From an uncultured Clostridia bacterium (lineage in GTDB: Bacteria > Bacillota > Clostridia > Oscillospirales > Acutalibacteraceae): a DNA stretch of 26,431 nt. Positions 23,482 through 26,431 of this stretch are shown one piece after another; the first letter of the stretch is position 1; every line of letters starts with the position of its first letter. The translations under genes were made by a program, and so were the position numbers. The stretch covers positions 1 to 26,431 of the forward strand of contig CALCHE010000084.1 in the NCBI GenBank assembly GCA_937901145.1. The letters run 5' to 3'. Below the pieces are notes generated by a model. The model searched no databases. It saw only the letters and a list, made by a program, of their open reading frames with translations, and was not told the DNA's origin.

Positions 23482-25248
23482 ATGACTATTCAGCACAGCA
23501 AAAAAGAAAAAAAAGAAATCGCCAAACTCAGAACTAAACTCCACAATATGGGCCCCTGTTCCACAATCAAGGAAATGTTTGTAAGAAGTGAGGCTTTCGG
23601 TGACAGAGTCGCCGTAGTGGAAAAGATAAAAAAACAGGATGTATGCTACACAGTTAAAGAATTCCACGACAGAGTAAGATATGTAGGTACCGCACTTTAT
23701 GAAATGGGTCTTGGCGGGAAGCACATCGGTATCGTCAGTGAAAACTCTTACAGCTATATCGTAATGTTCTATGCCATAGTATGCGGTGGCGGTGTGGCCG
23801 TTCCCATCGATAAGGAGCTTTCTGACAAGGATATCAGTATGCTTGTTTCAAAGGGTGACGCAGTAGCTCTCTGCCACAGTAAAAACTACAAAGAAACTGC
23901 TAAATTCCATGTGGAACAGGATGACCGCTGTCAGTACTGCTTTAATATGACTCCCGGTGCAAAATCCGAGGGCGGTAAATTCCTTACTGTTGACGAACTC
24001 GCAGAAATGGGTAAAAAGCTCGTTGAAGCAGGGGACAGACGTTTTATCGATAAGGAAATTACAGGCGATATGCTCGCTGCTATCGTATTCACATCGGGTA
24101 CTACAGGTACAAACAAGGGCGTTATGCTCACTCACTTCAATTTCTCATCAAACGTTGACGGACTTTTAGAGTTCCTCGGACCTGAGCAGTCCACTATGTC
24201 CATTCTTCCCATGAACCATGTTTATGAGCTTTCCTGCAGTATTCTTACTGCTATTTATATGTACGGTGTAATTTACATCAATGACAGCCTTAAGAACATC
24301 CTTCCCAATATCAACGACTTCAAGCCCACAGCTATGGCTGTTGTGCCTCTTATTCTCGAGGCAATCTATAACGGTATCCGTGCAAAGGCAGAGGCAAGCG
24401 GTAAGCTTGATATAATGCTCAAGATGATTAAGATAAGCAACAAGCTGCTCAAAGTCGGTATTGATATCCGTCCCGTCGTTTTCAAACAGATCAAGGAAAA
24501 CTTTGGCGGTCAGTTCCCTACAATGTCCTGTGGCGGTGCTCCTGCAAGAGGTGACCATATCAAGTTCCTTTCCGAGCTTGGCTTCAATATTATTTCCGGT
24601 TACGGTATGACTGAAGCCTCTCCCACAATCACTCTTCACAAAAACGGTAAGGAAAAACCTCTTTGTGCCGGCCGTGCATTCCCAAAAGCACAGTTCAGAA
24701 TTGACAGCCCCGATGAAGACGGTATCGGCGAAATCCAGGTCAAGGGTGATAATGTAACTCAGGGATATTATAAGGACGAAGAGGCTACCAAGGCTTCATT
24801 TACAGAGGACGGCTGGTTCAAGACAGGCGACTATGGAAGAGTTGACGAGGACGGCGAGCTTTATATCACAGGCAGAAAGAAATTCCTTATCATCCTGCCT
24901 AACGGTGAAAATATCTTCCCTGAAACCGTTGAAAGCAACATTATGGAGCACCTTCCCTACGCAGTTGAAACCGTTGCCTTCGAAGAGAACATCATAACTG
25001 CAACCGGCAAGGAGGCCGTTATTATGTCAGCAGCAATTTATGTGAACAGGGAGTACTTTAAGGGTATGAGCGACGAGGAAATCGTTGCAAAGACTAAGGC
25101 TGATGTTTCCGATTCAAACAAGGGTCAGCCCTCCTACAGAAAGGTACAGAATGTCTATGTATCCTTCGAAGAGTTTGAAAAGAACTCCACCAGAAAGGTC
25201 ATCAGACAAAAAGTTATTGACAGATACACAAAAACTATTGCAAAATAA
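23482..25248 (+). CDS. AMP-forming acyl-CoA/acyl-ACP ligase
   Basis: An ANL-superfamily adenylating enzyme, 588 residues. It activates a carboxylic acid with ATP and passes it to a thiol. Motifs are FTSGTTGTNKG (203-213, phosphate-binding loop), GYGMTEASP (from 373), GWFKTGDYG with T448-G-D450, GRKK with Arg465, and near the C-terminus NSTRKVIRQ with the catalytic Lys572. All steps of adenylation appear possible. Sequence style resembles long-chain fatty acyl-CoA synthetases (AMP-binding with the ILPNGENIFPETVE stretch). The carrier protein 50 bases downstream makes loading of that protein the most likely job, as in an acyl-ACP synthetase. Which acid is used is not known. AAGGAG precedes ATG 23482. 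Confidence 0.88.
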   Translation: MTIQHSKKEKKEIAKLRTKLHNMGPCSTIKEMFVRSEAFGDRVAVVEKIKKQDVCYTVKEFHDRVRYVGTALYEMGLGGKHIGIVSENSYSYIVMFYAIVCGGGVAVPIDKELSDKDISMLVSKGDAVALCHSKNYKETAKFHVEQDDRCQYCFNMTPGAKSEGGKFLTVDELAEMGKKLVEAGDRRFIDKEITGDMLAAIVFTSGTTGTNKGVMLTHFNFSSNVDGLLEFLGPEQSTMSILPMNHVYELSCSILTAIYMYGVIYINDSLKNILPNINDFKPTAMAVVPLILEAIYNGIRAKAEASGKLDIMLKMIKISNKLLKVGIDIRPVVFKQIKENFGGQFPTMSCGGAPARGDHIKFLSELGFNIISGYGMTEASPTITLHKNGKEKPLCAGRAFPKAQFRIDSPDEDGIGEIQVKGDNVTQGYYKDEEATKASFTEDGWFKTGDYGRVDEDGELYITGRKKFLIILPNGENIFPETVESNIMEHLPYAVETVAFEENIITATGKEAVIMSAAIYVNREYFKGMSDEEIVAKTKADVSDSNKGQPSYRKVQNVYVSFEEFEKNSTRKVIRQKVIDRYTKTIAK

Positions 25249-25298
25249 TTGATTTTGGTATATTATATTAAAGAATTATTCTTAAGGAGGATAAAATA

Positions 25299-25529
25299 AT
25301 GCTTGATAAAATGAGAGAAGTTATCTGCCGTTATGTTTCTATCGATCCCGAAAAGCTTACTGAGGATACAAACATTAGAAGTGATCTCGGTCTTAACTCA
25401 CTCGAACTCATCAATATTGCTGTTGCGATTGAGGATGAATTTGATGTAGAAATTCCTGACCGCGAGGTTGCTAATCTCGAAACTCTCGGTGATGCAATCA
25501 AAATCATCCAGAAGTATATGGAAGACTGA
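25299..25529 (+). CDS. Free-standing acyl carrier protein
   Basis: 76 residues, acidic, a four-helix carrier. The phosphopantetheine serine is S34 in DLGLNSLEL, where the residue before Ser is Asn instead of the usual Asp of fatty-acid ACP. EDEFDVEIPDREVANLETLGD matches helices II and III. AAGGAGG precedes ATG 25299. No fatty-acid synthesis gene is adjacent, so this is probably a dedicated carrier for the ligase upstream rather than the general AcpP, though a second general copy cannot be excluded. It closes the operon before a terminator. Confidence 0.9.
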   Translation: MLDKMREVICRYVSIDPEKLTEDTNIRSDLGLNSLELINIAVAIEDEFDVEIPDREVANLETLGDAIKIIQKYMED

Positions 25530-25537
25530 TAACAATG

Positions 25538-25577
25538 AAACTGTCCGCTTTTGATTTTAAATCGGACAGTTTTTTCT
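25538..25577 (+). terminator. Terminator of the carrier-protein operon
   Basis: AAACTGTCCG (25538-25547) pairs with CGGACAGTTT (25563-25572), with a 15-base AT-rich loop and a T-run. The 3' arm with its T-run is duplicated just downstream (see repeat). Confidence 0.85.
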
Positions 25578-25612
25578 TTGATGAGAATCGGACAGTTTTT
25601 TCTTTGATGAGA
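25561..25612 (+). repeat. 26-bp perfect tandem duplication
   Basis: The unit begins ATCGGACAG, continues through T6 and ends TTTGATGAGA. It occurs at 25561-25586 and again at 25587-25612 without a mismatch. It copies the 3' arm and T-tract of the terminator. Confidence 0.95.
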
Positions 25613-25639
25613 GCACTTTATTTTTTTACATAGTTATGT

Positions 25640-25645
25640 TATAAT
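25640..25645 (+). promoter_or_regulatory. Probable -10 of the methyltransferase gene
   Basis: A perfect TATAAT, about 33 bases before ATG 25678. Only a weak -35 (TTTATT, 25617-25622, 17-base spacer) can be seen. Confidence 0.4.
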
Positions 25646-25677
25646 TAAAAGGTATGTTTGTGAAAGGAGAATATTTT

Positions 25678-26421
25678 ATGGTTAATCTTGCCCCCGATGA
25701 AAAAATCGAACCTTTAGGAAATAAGATGGAGATAGTGGTTTCTGATTCTCATACCTTCGGCACAGATGCTATTCTCCTTGCCAATTTTGCTTCATTGAAA
25801 CGAAAAGATATAGCCTGTGATATGGGGACTGGTTGCGGTATCATTCCGATTATATGGTGTAAGGGTGAAACAAATAAGATTTATGCCATCGACATTCAGC
25901 CCAAGGCTATCGGACAGGTCGAAAAATCTCTTTGCCATAACGGCATTGAGGATAGGATAATTCCCGTTAACTGTGATCTTCGCTCTCTAAAGGGTGTTCT
26001 TCCCGAGGGTAGCTTTGATCTCGTGACGATGAACCCTCCCTATAAGCCTGTAGGTACGGGTATCGAAAGTATCAGTGAGGCTGAAAGAATAGCCAGACAC
26101 GAGGTGACCTGTACGGTGGATAATGCTGTAGAAGCAGCCACTAAGCTTCTCAGATACGGAGGTCGCTTCTGTATGTGTCACCGACCTGAAAGGCTTTGTG
26201 ATATTATCGTCAGTATGCGAAAGGGCGGAGTTGAGGTTAAAAAGATCCGCTTTGTCAAACAGACTGAGGGTAAAGCACCCTGGTTAGTTCTCATTGAGGG
26301 CAAAAAGGGTGGAAAAAGCGGTGTTGCCGTAATGCCTGATCTTATTATGAAAAATACTGACGGAAGTAACACAGACGAATTCAGAAGTATGTTCGGCGAT
26401 TATATGGACGGACATCAATAA
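25678..26421 (+). CDS. tRNA1(Val) (adenine-N6) methyltransferase-like protein
   Basis: A class I SAM-dependent methyltransferase of the TrmN6/YfiC type, expected to N6-methylate adenine 37 of tRNA-Val. 247 residues. FGTDAILLANF precedes the SAM-binding motif CDMGTGCGIIP, then IYAIDIQPKAIGQV and the amino-methyltransferase signature NPPY (119-122). The start is ATG 25678, eight bases after AAAGGAG (25663-25669); the ATG at 25654 lies upstream of that site and is rejected. The gene has its own probable promoter and leads into a further gene beyond the window. N6-adenine methylation is known for the family; the exact target here is inferred. Confidence 0.88.
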   Translation: MVNLAPDEKIEPLGNKMEIVVSDSHTFGTDAILLANFASLKRKDIACDMGTGCGIIPIIWCKGETNKIYAIDIQPKAIGQVEKSLCHNGIEDRIIPVNCDLRSLKGVLPEGSFDLVTMNPPYKPVGTGIESISEAERIARHEVTCTVDNAVEAATKLLRYGGRFCMCHRPERLCDIIVSMRKGGVEVKKIRFVKQTEGKAPWLVLIEGKKGGKSGVAVMPDLIMKNTDGSNTDEFRSMFGDYMDGHQ

Positions 26422-26426
26422 GGTGG
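26420..26426 (+). promoter_or_regulatory. Ribosome binding site of the next gene
   Basis: AAGGTGG overlaps the stop codon of the methyltransferase, five bases before the window ends. A co-transcribed gene should start just outside; in related genomes this is often rsmI, which is not visible here. Confidence 0.5.
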
Positions 26427-26431
26427 TAAAA

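Noticed and set aside
25217..25246. TTGACA near the end of the ligase gene as a promoter for the carrier protein
   Set aside because: The -35 is perfect but the best -10 (CAAAAT, 18-base spacer) is poor, and the gene is already 50 bases behind the ligase in one operon.
1..26431. CRISPR arrays, insertion sequences, prophage or defence genes
   Set aside because: No regularly spaced direct repeats, transposase, integrase, phage structural or known defence motifs were seen on either strand.

Overview
This window looks like chromosomal DNA of a Gram-positive, spore-forming-lineage member of the Clostridia, most likely an Oscillospiraceae/Ruminococcaceae-type gut bacterium. Three things point there: the yabM-N-O-P-Q-divIC-yabR type block (sporulation and division genes in Firmicutes order), the recJ-rel-dtd-metallo-hydrolase-hemZ run, and the AGGAGG-type ribosome binding sites and compact intrinsic terminators. 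GC looks moderate by eye. I see no tRNA, rRNA, CRISPR, insertion sequence or phage gene. This is mostly core genome with two accessory-looking patches. No stretch longer than about 220 bp lacks a gene.

Layout. 1-587 is the C-terminal part of an aspartate kinase (regulatory ACT domains). 684-2423 is an ABC exporter half-transporter. It converges on typA/bipA (minus strand, 2632-4452), and between them lies a 78-bp element that folds as a perfect, gap-free cloverleaf. 4672-5062 holds two unrecognised genes of 62 and 60 codons with their own promoter and terminator. 5208-9081 is a probable operon of a condensation-domain/acetyltransferase-like protein, a zinc-ribbon six-helix membrane protein, and the RecQ helicase. 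A promoter inside the recQ 3' end then drives recJ, bifunctional rel, dtd, a metallo-beta-lactamase-fold hydrolase, hemZ and a uridine-kinase-like gene. 16919-21840 is the SpoVB-like flippase, mazG, hupA (HU), rqcP, yabP, yabQ, divIC and yabR block, in which two intrinsic terminators abut or overlap the ribosome binding site of the next gene.

22048-25529 is the most interesting gene set. It has its own promoter, two palindromes upstream, and encodes a second condensation-like protein, an acyl/AMP ligase and a free-standing acyl carrier protein. Together these suggest activation of an acid, loading onto a carrier and transfer to an unknown acceptor, like an NRPS module split into separate proteins. 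The 5208-7233 pair may be functionally related, because it holds the other condensation-superfamily protein next to a membrane protein. The operon ends in a terminator whose 3' arm and T-tract are duplicated in tandem (26 bp twice). The window closes with a tRNA1(Val) m6A methyltransferase-like gene and the ribosome binding site of the next, unseen gene.
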